NCBI RefSeq assembly: GCF_900103865.1
Contig: NZ_FNII01000007.1
Location: 202,127-266,126 of the forward strand
Length of the DNA stretch: 64,000 nt
Source: Vreelandella arcis
GTDB lineage: Bacteria > Pseudomonadota > Gammaproteobacteria > Pseudomonadales > Halomonadaceae
Direction of reading: 5' to 3'
In this document: one piece after another, positions 47,528-56,398 of the stretch
Position numbering within the stretch: position 1 is the first letter of the stretch
How the letters are laid out: each line of letters opens with the position of its first letter
Made by a program: the position numbers and the translations under genes
The notes under the pieces: model-generated
What the model saw: only the letters and a program-made list of their open reading frames with translations
Databases searched by the model: none
What the model was told of the DNA's origin: nothing

Positions 47528-48361
47528 TCAGCCATCGGTCGAGCGCGTGAGTGTCTCCCATTCACTGATTTCGTCGGCAAGCGCCGACAATTTGCCGCGC
47601 ACCAGCGCTAGTGCATCGCTTCCCAGCAGCAGATGCTCCGGCGGCGTGTCGCTGGCTATTGCGTCCAGCATTGCGCGAGCTGCCTTTGCCGGATCGCCAA
47701 GTTGCTGACCGCTTTTCTCGACGCGGGCATTACGAATCGGATCAAACAGCGCATCGTATTCGGGGATCGAGCGCGGCGAGCGGGACATCGAACGACCAGC
47801 CCAATCGGTGCGAAACGAGCCGGGCGCCACGGCAGTGACATGAACATTGAACGATTTCACTTCCTTACCGAGCACCTCCGAAATACCTTCAAGTGCAAAT
47901 TTACTACCACAGTAATAAGCGATGCCTGGCATCGTGATGAAACCACCCATAGACGTGATGTTGAGGATATGTCCGCGCCGACGTGCGCGCATGTATGGCA
48001 ACACAGCCTTTGTGACGGCAACGGCTCCGAATACGTTCACGTCAAACTGCCGACGCATTTCGGCCAATGAGGACTCCTCCAGGATACCTTCATGGCCGTA
48101 ACCGGCGTTGTTGACGAGAACATCGATTTCTCCGACGTTTGCCTCTATCTCGGCCACGACCCCGTCGATGGCATCGAAGTCGGTCACATCGAGCACACGG
48201 CCCACTGCTTTCTCCGGATTGAGTGCCTCAAATGCCTGCCTGGCCCGTTCGCTGCGTACCGTGCCGACCACCTGATGGCCGGTAGCAAGTGCTTCTTGAG
48301 CCAGCGCCCGGCCAAAGCCGCTACTGACGCCTGTGATGAGTAAAAGTTTGCTGGTAGACAT
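47528..48361 (-). CDS. Short-chain dehydrogenase/reductase
   Basis: 277-aa classical SDR: cofactor loop ITGVSSGFGRALA near residues 9-21, NNAGYGHEG, ITSMGG with catalytic Ser region and YYCGSKFALEG with the Tyr-x3-Lys pair. Divergent from an AraC regulator at 48475, a frequent pairing. Carbonyl or alcohol substrate unknown. Confidence 0.93.
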   Translation of the reverse strand: MSTSKLLLITGVSSGFGRALAQEALATGHQVVGTVRSERARQAFEALNPEKAVGRVLDVTDFDAIDGVVAEIEANVGEIDVLVNNAGYGHEGILEESSLAEMRRQFDVNVFGAVAVTKAVLPYMRARRRGHILNITSMGGFITMPGIAYYCGSKFALEGISEVLGKEVKSFNVHVTAVAPGSFRTDWAGRSMSRSPRSIPEYDALFDPIRNARVEKSGQQLGDPAKAARAMLDAIASDTPPEHLLLGSDALALVRGKLSALADEISEWETLTRSTDG

Positions 48362-48474
48362 GCAAATAGCTCCTGTGTATCAGTGAAAGATGCACATTAC
48401 CCCTTTGCATTGCCTGCTTTCAGGCATAAAATTCTTATATTATTGCCTATTCTGATAATTCCAGTCGGTATCGC

Positions 48475-49431
48475 GTGAAAAAAGCACTTTCCACTCCGCA
48501 GACGGCTGAACAGCGGCACATGGTGACGCTGCTTCAGGCGCTGGCGCCGGAAGAAGGATACAACCTCACGGCCCTGCCCGACGTGCGCATCCTGCGTTCG
48601 GATCGTCCCTTGTCTCGTACCCCCGTGCTGTACGACCCCGGTATCGTGATTGTTTGCCAGGGGCGAAAGCGGGGTTATTTCGGCCATCAGGTTTATCTTT
48701 ACGACGAGCAGCACTATCTGGCGGTCGCGGTGCCGGTACCCTTCACGATGGAAACCGAGGCGACGCCAGAACACCCACTGCTAGCCATATATATGCATCT
48801 GGACTTTCAGCTCGCCGCGGAGCTGATGATCCAGATCGACCGCCATCAGTCTCCTGCCCAGGAAAACGTGGCCCAAAGCCTAATGTCCAGCCCCATGGAT
48901 GCTGCGTTGCGGGTGTCCGTGACACGTTTTCTCGAAACGATGAGTCAGCCGCTTGAGGCGGAGATTCTTGGCCCCGCGCTGGTGAGAGAACTGTATTTTC
49001 GCGTGCTCACCGGTGCGCAGGGCAATGCCATGCGTGCGGCGCTGGCAATGCAGGGGCAGTTCGGGAAAATCGGCAAGGCGTTACGCCACATCCACGCGAC
49101 CTACGCTCAGCCGCTTAACCTGTCGCAACTGGCTAGCGAGGCTGGTATGAGCGTTCCGACGTTTCTTAATCACTTCAAAGCCATTACGCACACTTCACCC
49201 ATGCAGTACGTTAAATCCACGCGACTGCATCAAGCACGACTGCTGATGGTTCGTCAGAGCATGACGGCAGAGGCCGCTTGCCACGCCGTCGGCTACCTGA
49301 GTGCTTCGCAATTCAATCGGGAGTTCAAACGGCTTTTCGGATTGACGCCAGCTGCCGAAACGAAGCGAATGCGGGAGAACTTCGCGCTACCGCCTGCTTT
49401 CACCAAGTCGGATTACGTCTCGTCGCATTGA
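48475..49431 (+). CDS. AraC-family regulator (AraC_N type, SDR-associated)
   Basis: 318 aa, GTG start at 48475. The N-terminal half (PVLYDPGIVIVCQGRKRGYFG, YLAVAVPVPFTMETEA) is the PF06719 AraC-type N-domain; the C-terminal helix-turn-helix is in LNLSQLASEAGMSVPTFLNHFK and ACHAVGYLSASQFNREFKRLFG. Likely regulates the divergent SDR gene. Confidence 0.9.
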   Translation: MKKALSTPQTAEQRHMVTLLQALAPEEGYNLTALPDVRILRSDRPLSRTPVLYDPGIVIVCQGRKRGYFGHQVYLYDEQHYLAVAVPVPFTMETEATPEHPLLAIYMHLDFQLAAELMIQIDRHQSPAQENVAQSLMSSPMDAALRVSVTRFLETMSQPLEAEILGPALVRELYFRVLTGAQGNAMRAALAMQGQFGKIGKALRHIHATYAQPLNLSQLASEAGMSVPTFLNHFKAITHTSPMQYVKSTRLHQARLLMVRQSMTAEAACHAVGYLSASQFNREFKRLFGLTPAAETKRMRENFALPPAFTKSDYVSSH

Positions 49432-49448
49432 GGCTGACCTGAGTTTAG

Positions 49449-49538
49449 TCACAACGCCGCCATGCGCAGGCTAATGAGCTGCGCTACCAAGGCGGATAGC
49501 ACCGTCTTGATAAATTGAAACCGGCCTGCGTTGGTTAT
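49449..49538 (-). pseudogene. 5' remnant of an AraC gene joined to an unidentified 3' fragment
   Basis: The first codons read (ATA)TNAGRFQFIKT, matching MSNVSRFQFIKS of the AraC at 46522, but the ATG has become ATA. In frame it continues into VLSALVAQLISLRMAAL and a stop, a hydrophobic tail I cannot place. Upstream lies repeat copy C, as in the intact locus. Confidence 0.75.
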
Positions 49539-49618
49539 GCCGCCCCTCCTGATTAGTCACACCACCTAGCTTATGCAGGCCCGCCTCCTAATGCTTGTAC
49601 ATAATTGCTAATCGGCTG
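49538..49618. repeat. Promoter-like repeat, copy C
   Basis: Same blocks as copy B, including CCTGATTAGTCACACCACC and TGCTTGTACATAATTGCT at 49592-49609 with AATCGGCTG. On the minus strand it adjoins the dead AraC start. On the plus strand the nearest gene is the acetyltransferase at 49707. Confidence 0.88.
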
Positions 49619-49706
49619 TGGGACAATAAGCGTACAAATTAGCCTGAAATAAGAAAGATAAACGAACAGAGCTTCAACTTAACCACCACCCAGTGAGAAT
49701 CCATTA

Positions 49707-50150
49707 ATGCACTACCGTACGATGACCATTAACGACTATGAGGCCGCCATCGCTCTATGGAGCGAGAGTGAAGGCGTTCGCCTGCGCGATGCCGATTCAC
49801 GGGAAGGCATCGAGAAATACCTGCTGCGCAACCCCGGCTTGAGCTTTGTGGCCGAAGTAGAGAAAGGAGCAGAGGGAAAACTGGTGGGTACGTTAATGGC
49901 GGGCCACGATGGCAAGCGGGGCTATATCCAGCACTTATCAGTTGCGGACGCCCACCGCCGAAAAGGCATTGCGACACAGTTGGTAAGCCTATGCCTGGAA
50001 GCGCTGAAAAACGAAGGGATACTGAAATCGCACCTAATGATTATGGCCGAGAACGAAACCGCCAGACAATTCTGGGCCAGCCAGGGCTGGGCGTGTCGTT
50101 CAGATATTCAGCTGTATTCGTTTATTAATGGGAATAATCAGAACGTTTAG
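49707..50150 (+). CDS. GNAT-family N-acetyltransferase
   Basis: 147 aa. MTINDYEAAIALWSESEGVRLRDADS at the N-terminus and the acetyl-CoA loop LSVADAHRRKGIATQLV near residues 75-91 identify a GNAT enzyme; MAENETARQFWASQGW supplies the last motif. The stop overlaps the convergent gene by 4 bases. Substrate unknown. Confidence 0.92.
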   Translation: MHYRTMTINDYEAAIALWSESEGVRLRDADSREGIEKYLLRNPGLSFVAEVEKGAEGKLVGTLMAGHDGKRGYIQHLSVADAHRRKGIATQLVSLCLEALKNEGILKSHLMIMAENETARQFWASQGWACRSDIQLYSFINGNNQNV

Positions 50151-50536
50151 CCAAGTTGAGCTTCAATCGCGGCCTTATCGATCACCGACCAGACGTCTCG
50201 AATCTTTTTGTCGTGGAAGAGATAGAACGCGTTCTCGCAAAACGTCACTTTCTGGCCATTGATAGGTAAGCCCAGGAAGTTGCCTTTGGGCGTGACGTCG
50301 AACCGAAGCCTGCACGCGATAGTCAGCGGTTCAGCGATCAACAGCTGAATGTTGAAGTGAAGGTCAGGTATCTGCTCGTAGTCGGCTTCCAGCATGGCGC
50401 GATAGCCATCGAGCCCCAGCGGCTTGCCGTTGTGGCGAACATCGTCATGCACGAACTGGCCAAGGTTCGTCCACGCCTGCTTATTGAGGCAGGCGATGTA
50501 GCCGCGATAGGTCGCTTTTAGATCAAACTTGCTCAT
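50147..50536 (-). CDS. Ester cyclase / SnoaL-like protein
   Basis: 129 aa from ATG 50536 with GGAGAAGC upstream. [40 protein letters not shown] fits the SnoaL-like alpha+beta-barrel family (ester cyclase, PF07366). [21 protein letters not shown] is the terminal strand-helix. Probably an isomerase or ligand-binding protein; function unknown. Confidence 0.83.
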   Translation of the reverse strand: MSKFDLKATYRGYIACLNKQAWTNLGQFVHDDVRHNGKPLGLDGYRAMLEADYEQIPDLHFNIQLLIAEPLTIACRLRFDVTPKGNFLGLPINGQKVTFCENAFYLFHDKKIRDVWSVIDKAAIEAQLG

Positions 50537-50634
50537 CTTTGCTTCTCCTTTCCTGGGCAGGCGTGAAGGCATTCGCCAAGGGTACACAGGCCCAGTATCA
50601 TAAGCAGCAAATCAAACCACAGAAGCCATCATTT

Positions 50635-50970
50635 ATGTCGTGCCCACCTTGCCCAAGTTGCCAATCTGAATTCGTCTATCAGGATCAAAGCCTGCTCATC
50701 TGCCCGGAATGCGGCCACGAATGGAACCCCGCTGAGCCAGAGGCGGAAGACACCTTAACTGTAAAAGATGCCCACGGCACCCTGTTATCGGAAGGCGACA
50801 AGGTAACGATGATCAAAGACCTCAAGGTCAAAGGCAGCTCACTGGTACTCAAGGTAGGCACCAAAGCCGTTATCAAGCGGCTCGTGGATAGCAAGGATCA
50901 CCAACTGGACTGCAAGGTCGACGGCGTCGGCGACATGATGGTGACCGCCCATTTTGTGAAAAAGGCCTGA
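50635..50970 (+). CDS. Zinc-ribbon protein of the PhnA/YjdM family
   Basis: 111 aa from ATG 50635; in-frame upstream codons overlap the divergent gene and are rejected. The N-terminal zinc ribbon has CPSC and CPECGHEW pairs, followed by the PhnA domain ([25 protein letters not shown]). Widespread small protein; despite its name it is not established as a phosphonate enzyme. Its 3' end is part of the duplicated segment seen again at 55318. Confidence 0.92.
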   Translation: MSCPPCPSCQSEFVYQDQSLLICPECGHEWNPAEPEAEDTLTVKDAHGTLLSEGDKVTMIKDLKVKGSSLVLKVGTKAVIKRLVDSKDHQLDCKVDGVGDMMVTAHFVKKA

Positions 50971-50997
50971 ATAAGATCCGGAATTCTTCGATCCACC

Positions 50998-51093
50998 TCA
51001 CGACGCCGTGAGCTGAGGTTCATCCACCACCGCGTCACTCAGCGTTTAAGCGAAGCGGGTGTCCGGGTATCTGGTCGGGTGCGACAAAATTAG
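50998..51093 (-). pseudogene. Short 3' remnant of a LysR gene, copy 2
   Basis: Sequence matches the 3' end of the LysR at 57294 (CCACCTCACGACGC, then TGAGG, CATCCACCACC and GCGTCAC blocks) with an internal deletion near 51055. It directly follows phnA; the same phnA-end/LysR-end junction recurs at 55318-55547. Confidence 0.78.
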
Positions 51094-51198
51094 CTTTAAG
51101 GCCTTTGACAGCGGGATTGGAAAGTATTCAAAAGCGCTATTTCCTTTCGGTTGATTTAGCTAAAGTAAGACTAAAGCTTATCTGCCGGAAGGCCTTCA

Positions 51199-52137
51199 AT
51201 GACTGATTTGATAATCCTGAGAGATTTCCTGGCCCTTTGTGAAACCAAGAGTTTTAGCCGCACGGCTGAGCAGCGGCATGTTTCGGTGTCAGGGTTGAGC
51301 CGTCGTATTCAAGGTCTTGAAGAGTGGGCAGGCACCGCGCTGTTTGAGCGGCGTAAAGGGGAGCTAGTGCTGACGGAAGCAGGGCAAAGCCTGCAAATGG
51401 TAGCTTCACAAGCGCTTAGCGCTTTTGATCGATTTCGCCACTCCGTTGCTGATGATATTAACGATCAGAAAAGGCGGATACGATTTTGCTCACCACACAT
51501 TATGGCTGCGATATTTTTTCCCCACTGGATGCCGCGCTTACAAGAGCAGTTCACACAGGCAAAATTTAGCATTGATGCTAATACATTGCCGGAATGCCTG
51601 GCCGCTCTGGATCAGGGAGAAGCCGACTATGTAACGGCGCTATTCGATGATGAATACCTTATTGCAAGTCGTTTGGGAGTAGAGAGTGGTAGTTACACTT
51701 CAATTGAGCTCGATACCGAGTCTCTCATCCCTGTTAGCGCGCCAAATGCCGCAGGTCAGCCACTGTTTAATTTACATGCTGCAGATGGCTCCCCTCTCTC
51801 ATTTTTGAATTATTCCCAAGAATGCCATTTGGGCTGGTCGCTGAGTGCCATGCTTGTGAATCAGGGTTTGAATTTACAGCAACACCATGATGCTGGTCTT
51901 GCGGATAGTTTGCGTCATATGACGTTATCAAAATTGGGAGTTTCGTGGCTTCCCTATTCGCTAGTGCGAGAAGACCTTGGGGCTAAGCGGCTTGTTCGAG
52001 CGGGAGGTGCCGCTTTCGATGTGCCATTAAAAATTATCCTGCTGAGACGAACAGCGCCCCTAGCAATAGAAGCCCAGCGGCTATGGGATGGGCTGCTGGA
52101 AATGAAGAATGTAAGAACGTTCTTTGACGTTGTTTGA
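51199..52137 (+). CDS. LysR-family regulator (MFS/HAD-associated)
   Basis: 312 aa. FLALCETKSFSRTAEQRHVSVSGLSRRIQGLEEWAG forms the DNA-binding domain, and SPHIMAAIFFPHWMPRL starts the effector domain, HypT/YjiE-like as in the regulator at 38258. Lies upstream of, and on the same strand as, an MFS and a haloacid dehalogenase-like gene, with a 180-base gap. Probably controls them. Confidence 0.88.
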   Translation: MTDLIILRDFLALCETKSFSRTAEQRHVSVSGLSRRIQGLEEWAGTALFERRKGELVLTEAGQSLQMVASQALSAFDRFRHSVADDINDQKRRIRFCSPHIMAAIFFPHWMPRLQEQFTQAKFSIDANTLPECLAALDQGEADYVTALFDDEYLIASRLGVESGSYTSIELDTESLIPVSAPNAAGQPLFNLHAADGSPLSFLNYSQECHLGWSLSAMLVNQGLNLQQHHDAGLADSLRHMTLSKLGVSWLPYSLVREDLGAKRLVRAGGAAFDVPLKIILLRRTAPLAIEAQRLWDGLLEMKNVRTFFDVV

Positions 52138-52317
52138 ACGGTATCCGAGCTTGCGTTGCAACGTTGGCAACTTTTTCGTCTCTTTTATCCGGTATCGCAA
52201 TCTAGCCAGAAAAGTCGCGGTGCTTGCTGATTTGGCAATAGGCGTTGCGATATCGTCGTGGCTTAACGCCCAAAAAGGGTTAATGCTTGGGAAAAGCCCA
52301 ATGCGCTGAGAACCCTT

Positions 52318-53553
52318 ATGACGATACTGCTGCCGATAACTTCTGCTCAAAACTACCGCTGGATCATTCTTCTGATAGCCACCCTGGCTCAAGCAGCAGC
52401 ATGCTTTTTTGTTCAAGGTATCGGTGCCATCAGCGTTTATATACAAGCAGATATGGCGCTCTCTGCATTTCAGATTGGGACGCTGGTCTCTGCTGCTCAA
52501 CTGGTGCCTTTAGTCGGGCTGTTAGTTGCCGGGGAACTGCTGGACAGGTTCAGTGAGCGTTTGGTGGTGGGAGTGGGAACCCTCGTTGTGGGCATTGCGC
52601 TTAGCGCTGCCGTGCTGGCGGAGAGTTACTGGGCCATGCTGCTGTTTTTGGTCATTGTAGGGGCAGGCTACAGTACCGCTCAGCCTGGCGGTAGCAAATC
52701 GGTAGCCGCTTGGTTTGACAAATCCCAGCGTGGTTTTGCCATGGGGATTCGCCAGGCAGGCTTGCCGCTGGGTGGGGCGCTGGCCGCGATCATACTACCA
52801 ACCGTCGCGATCAACTGGGGGTGGCGTGCCTCTTTTCTGGTGGGTGGGCTGATTGCGATCTTCGGGGCGTTGGTCTTTATGCTTTTTTACCGTACCCCTG
52901 GTGGGGTAGTGCCGGTCGCAAGAGCCTCTGAAGGTAGTGTAACAAACGTCGTCTTATCTCGACTGGCGATGATTCGCGAACCGGCCATGAAGCAGATTAT
53001 GGCGTCCGGTATTAGTTTAATCTCGGTTCAATACGGCATTTTGATTTTTACCGTGCTCTATCTGCATAGCCGCTTGCAGATGGAGGTACTGCAGGCGGCG
53101 ACGTTGCTATTCGTAGCCCAGGGGGCCGGGGTTGCCGGGCGTATTTTGCTGGCGGCCTGGAGCGACCGCTGTCGCTCGCGCTATTTTCCGGTCATGGTGT
53201 GCATGGTGGCGGTAATCGTAGGGCTGCTGGTATTGGTTTGGCTGCCGCTACCCTCAACGCTCATGCTGAGCGGTTTGATGGCCTGGCTGGGCTTTTTTGG
53301 TTTTGGCTGGTACGGCCCTTGGGTAGCTTATGTGGCTGAGTCTGCACCTGCTGATAAAACCGGTTTTGTGCTAGGCCTGGCCATGGCGATTAACCAACTG
53401 GCGATTGTATCGATACCACCACTCCTTGGGTGGCTGTTAGATATAAGTGGCAGTTTTATGCTCGGCTGGAGTCTGCTGATCGCCATGACGTTATTGGGGC
53501 TATTAATGACCATCCAGCGGCAAGGAGAAAATAATGAAAGCGATCGTGTTTGA
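52318..53553 (+). CDS. Major facilitator superfamily transporter
   Basis: 411 aa with twelve predicted helices. GELLDRFSERLVVGVGTLVVG near residues 71-91 is the MFS loop 2-3 motif; AQPGGSKSVAAWFDKSQRGFAMGIRQAGLPLGG is the helix 4-5 region. The last 20 bases overlap the dehalogenase-like gene in another frame, indicating an operon. Substrate unknown; a haloacid or hydroxyacid would fit the partner. Confidence 0.9.
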   Translation: MTILLPITSAQNYRWIILLIATLAQAAACFFVQGIGAISVYIQADMALSAFQIGTLVSAAQLVPLVGLLVAGELLDRFSERLVVGVGTLVVGIALSAAVLAESYWAMLLFLVIVGAGYSTAQPGGSKSVAAWFDKSQRGFAMGIRQAGLPLGGALAAIILPTVAINWGWRASFLVGGLIAIFGALVFMLFYRTPGGVVPVARASEGSVTNVVLSRLAMIREPAMKQIMASGISLISVQYGILIFTVLYLHSRLQMEVLQAATLLFVAQGAGVAGRILLAAWSDRCRSRYFPVMVCMVAVIVGLLVLVWLPLPSTLMLSGLMAWLGFFGFGWYGPWVAYVAESAPADKTGFVLGLAMAINQLAIVSIPPLLGWLLDISGSFMLGWSLLIAMTLLGLLMTIQRQGENNESDRV

Positions 53554-54244
53554 CGTATTTGGCACTATTGTTGATTGGCGCTCCAGTTTGATTCATCAGT
53601 TCAATGAGCTAGAGAAAGAGTTGGGGATTGAACTGCCTAGTGACGTGCTGGCTGATCAATGGCGTCAGCTTTATGCGCCTTCCATGGACAGGGTACGCAG
53701 AGGGGAAATCCCCTGGACGGTATTAGATGATCTGCATCGAGAAAGCTTAGTCAAACTACTCAATCAACATGGGATTGCGCTAGACGAAGCGACCATTGAT
53801 CGCGTCAATTACTTTTGGCACCAATTAGAGCCCTGGCCGGATGTCCCACATGGCCTACAACGCTTAAAAGAGCACACCATCATCGCAACGCTGACCAACG
53901 GTAATGTCTCATTAATGGTCGATGTTGCCCGTCATGCCAAGCTACCGTGGGATATGATTTTTTGCGCCGAGTTATTCGAACACTACAAGCCTGATTCGGA
54001 GGTTTATTTAGGAGCTTGCCGTCTGCTACGCCTACCGCCTGAAGAGGTAATGCTGTGTGCGGCGCATAATGCGGATCTGCGTGCTGCCCGTGCATTAGGA
54101 ATGAAAACGGCGTTCATACCCCGTCGTACAGAGTATGGCCCTCAACAGAGCAAAGATTTAGAAGCCGAAGAAGCATGGGATTTTGTGGCTGAAGACCTCG
54201 TCGCGTTGAGCGAGCGGCTAATAAGAGATAGAAGGCGAGCTTAG
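53534..54244 (+). CDS. HAD-family hydrolase, haloacid dehalogenase type II-like
   Basis: 236 aa. The nucleophile motif FDVFGTIVDW gives Asp7, motif II is LTNGN (TNG), motif III Lys in HYKPDSEVYLGA, and motif IV AAHNADLRAARALGMKTAFI. This matches type II haloacid dehalogenases (L-2-haloacid), though many members act on phosphate or remain unknown. Start overlaps the MFS gene by 20 bases with AAGGAG upstream. Confidence 0.88.
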   Translation: MKAIVFDVFGTIVDWRSSLIHQFNELEKELGIELPSDVLADQWRQLYAPSMDRVRRGEIPWTVLDDLHRESLVKLLNQHGIALDEATIDRVNYFWHQLEPWPDVPHGLQRLKEHTIIATLTNGNVSLMVDVARHAKLPWDMIFCAELFEHYKPDSEVYLGACRLLRLPPEEVMLCAAHNADLRAARALGMKTAFIPRRTEYGPQQSKDLEAEEAWDFVAEDLVALSERLIRDRRRA

Positions 54245-55185
54245 TGCTGCGTCTCGGCCCGCAAGTTTTCTACTTCTTCGACGCTCAGCTCTTCGATGTC
54301 GGCAATCATCTGGTCATCCATTTCGGTGCGAGCGATTAGCTTACGGGCTGCATTACGCTTGCTTTCCAATGCGCGCTGCTCAGCTTCTTGTTGCGCTTCT
54401 TGACGTCCTTCTTGACGTCCTTTCTCAATACCCAGTCGCTCAATCGTGTTGACGTAAGGCATGTGCTTCTCCTCCTGTATGGCGTAGACCGCCTGTGCAA
54501 AGTCAGGATCTAAACTTCTAGGTAATTGGATCATCCAATCGATGATATTGAACAGTCGTAAAACCTGATCGCGGCTGTAGCCTCGCTCGTAGAGCAGCCG
54601 GATCAGGGCCACTTTGGTATCCTTTCGCGATGCGTTCTCCTTCACGCGCTTGGCCTGTATCTGGGCCATTACCACTAAAGCAAAGACATTGTCGCTGGCT
54701 TCCAGTTCTGCCCAGTGCGCTTCCCAATCAATTAGTTTAGCCGTGGGGAAGGTAAAGGATAGCGCACATCCCCAGCGTTGATAGTGAAAGGTCGTGGGCC
54801 GGAAGCTCTCGCGGGTATCTGCGAGTACGGCAAGGCTGACCACATCAATATTATAGCGGTCACGCAACCGGTACTGGTAGGTAAACATACGCTTGGCAAA
54901 GCTATCTTCAGGCTCGCCCTGTACTTCAACATGGATCAATACCCAGGTCTCAATGCCATCCAGGGCAGCCACCTTGATCAACTTGTCGGCATAGCGCCTA
55001 CCGCTTTCCGCATCAGCAGTGATCTGCTGGAGTTCTTTGTCAAGAAAGCTGTAGCCCTGTGACCAATCCACCTGCTTATGAATAGCCGGGAACAGCAGCC
55101 CTAGAAACTCCTGAAAATACGCTTCCAGCGCCATCTTCCATGGGCTGTCGTGATCACCGCGGCGACTATCCTCCGGATCGCTCAT
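54241..55185 (-). CDS. Rpn/YhgA-like family protein (PD-(D/E)XK nuclease-related)
   Basis: 314 aa. The N-terminal about 200 residues have the Rpn/'transposase (YhgA-like)' pattern: WKMALEAYFQEFLGLLFPAI, then VLIHVEVQGEPEDSFAKRMFTYQYRLRDRY, whose HVEVQG holds the nuclease Glu-x-Gln. The C-terminal part is a charged, repetitive helix (GRQEGRQEAQQEAEQ). The family includes recombination-promoting nucleases. ATG 55185 with GGGGG upstream chosen over TTG 55203. Its 3' end recurs as a remnant at 62526. Confidence 0.88.
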   Translation of the reverse strand: MSDPEDSRRGDHDSPWKMALEAYFQEFLGLLFPAIHKQVDWSQGYSFLDKELQQITADAESGRRYADKLIKVAALDGIETWVLIHVEVQGEPEDSFAKRMFTYQYRLRDRYNIDVVSLAVLADTRESFRPTTFHYQRWGCALSFTFPTAKLIDWEAHWAELEASDNVFALVVMAQIQAKRVKENASRKDTKVALIRLLYERGYSRDQVLRLFNIIDWMIQLPRSLDPDFAQAVYAIQEEKHMPYVNTIERLGIEKGRQEGRQEAQQEAEQRALESKRNAARKLIARTEMDDQMIADIEELSVEEVENLRAETQH

Positions 55186-55671
55186 GCATTCCCCCCGTAT
55201 CAATGCGATACGCTACCGCTTCGCAAAAAAAGATATCTAAGAATAAATAGCGGGTCTTCGGGAAGCAACTATTGGTCATGAGCAAGAGAGGAGATAACCA
55301 TGTTAGGGCTGGGTGCTGCCCATTTTGTAAATAAGGCCTGAATAAGACCCGGAATTCTTCTACCCACCTCACGACGCAGTCAGCTGAGGCTCATCCACCA
55401 CCACCGCGTCACGCAACGTTTCAGCGAAGCTTGCCAGGGCGGGTGTCCAGGACTCTGGTTCGCAAAGTAGGTAGCGATCATGGCGATGGACGTGGACAAC
55501 TCCAGTGTGGGAATCCCGCCCTGGAGTTGGTGGGCTTCGACTGCCCTATACCAATGGATATGATTAGACTGTTTAGTCGTGGCACTTTCAAGGAATAGGC
55601 CATCAATCATAAGTGCAGCGAGATACTGGTGCTTGTTGGCCGTGATGCAAATTATCGCCACTCCCAGCTTT
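55186..55671. other. Intergenic region with duplicated gene ends
   Basis: 486 bases without an intact gene. Contains a 23-base phnA tail copy at 55318-55340 (CCCATTTTGTAAATAAGGCC with GAATAAG following) and the LysR remnant at 55369-55547. Between 55548 and 55671 a frame with VMIDGLFLES-like residues is open on the minus strand, but I recognise nothing in it. Confidence 0.7.
55369..55547 (-). pseudogene. 3' remnant of a LysR gene, copy 1
   Basis: DNA aligns for about 180 bases with the 3' end of the LysR at 57294-58187, including the stop region and the codons for FAETLRDAVVVDEPQL (here altered). A frame break and changed codons make it non-functional, and the first two thirds of the gene are absent. 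Confidence 0.85.
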
Positions 55672-56277
55672 TCACCTCTGCTGCTCTGCTTTCTGAGCAG
55701 CCTGAACCGACGGTCGCTCACCCACACGTGATACATAATTTGTCAGCGTCGGCCAATGCCCCAGGTCAATGTCGAAAAACCGACACCAACCTAACACTGT
55801 GAATAGATAGGCATCCGCGACAGAAAAGTTTTTGCCCATCAGGTAAGCGTTACACTCAAGAACACTGCCGAGATAGTCAAAGCGCTTGAAGGTCTTATCG
55901 CGAAACACATGCTTGGCCTCTTCGGGTAGGCTGGAGTTAAACAGTGGCGCTAATCCAGCGTGAATCTCGCTATTAATGAAAGCCAGCCACTCTTGAAGAC
56001 GAACTCTCCCCCAGCTTCCTAGTGGTGGAGCAAGGTTCGCCTCCGGCGATAGATCAGCTAGGTACTGGAGTATGGCAGGCCCCTCGGTCAGGATCTGCCC
56101 ATCCTTTAGCTCCAAAGCCGCTACATAGCCCTTGGGATTGATGGTGAGGAAGTCTCGGCCATCCTCTGTTGTTTTTGTTTGGTTGTCGACACGCACTAAC
56201 GTGAAAGACAGCGCCAATTCACGCAGGACAATATGAGGCGATAACGAACAGGTATCGGGGGCGTAATACAGCTTCAT
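55672..56277 (-). CDS. Glutathione S-transferase family protein
   Basis: 201 aa. Thioredoxin-like N-domain MKLYYAPDTCSLSPHIVLREL with the Ser/Cys active region, cis-Pro loop (GYVAALELKDGQILTEGPAILQYLADL), then the helical C-domain with NFSVADAYLFTVLGW. Beta-class-like. Divergent from a LysR gene at 56399, which probably regulates it. The substrate is not predicted. Confidence 0.93.
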   Translation of the reverse strand: MKLYYAPDTCSLSPHIVLRELALSFTLVRVDNQTKTTEDGRDFLTINPKGYVAALELKDGQILTEGPAILQYLADLSPEANLAPPLGSWGRVRLQEWLAFINSEIHAGLAPLFNSSLPEEAKHVFRDKTFKRFDYLGSVLECNAYLMGKNFSVADAYLFTVLGWCRFFDIDLGHWPTLTNYVSRVGERPSVQAAQKAEQQR

Positions 56278-56398
56278 GGGATTCCTTTATAGTGATAAAA
56301 AAGAGATTAGCTACCGCTAACAATTCAAAAGTGTGCGGATCCTTTTAATCACCGTAAAATTAATATCTCACGAGTTAGCCATTAGCTGAGCTACTGAC

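Noticed and set aside
52124..52309. 61-residue frame between LysR and MFS genes
   Set aside because: The phrase AVLADLAIGVAISSWLN resembles a LysR tail, but the match is too weak to call a remnant and no close copy is in the window.
55548..55736. Continuation of the 55.4-kb minus frame as a real gene
   Set aside because: Its second half is a LysR remnant in a shifted frame and it overlaps the glutathione transferase gene.
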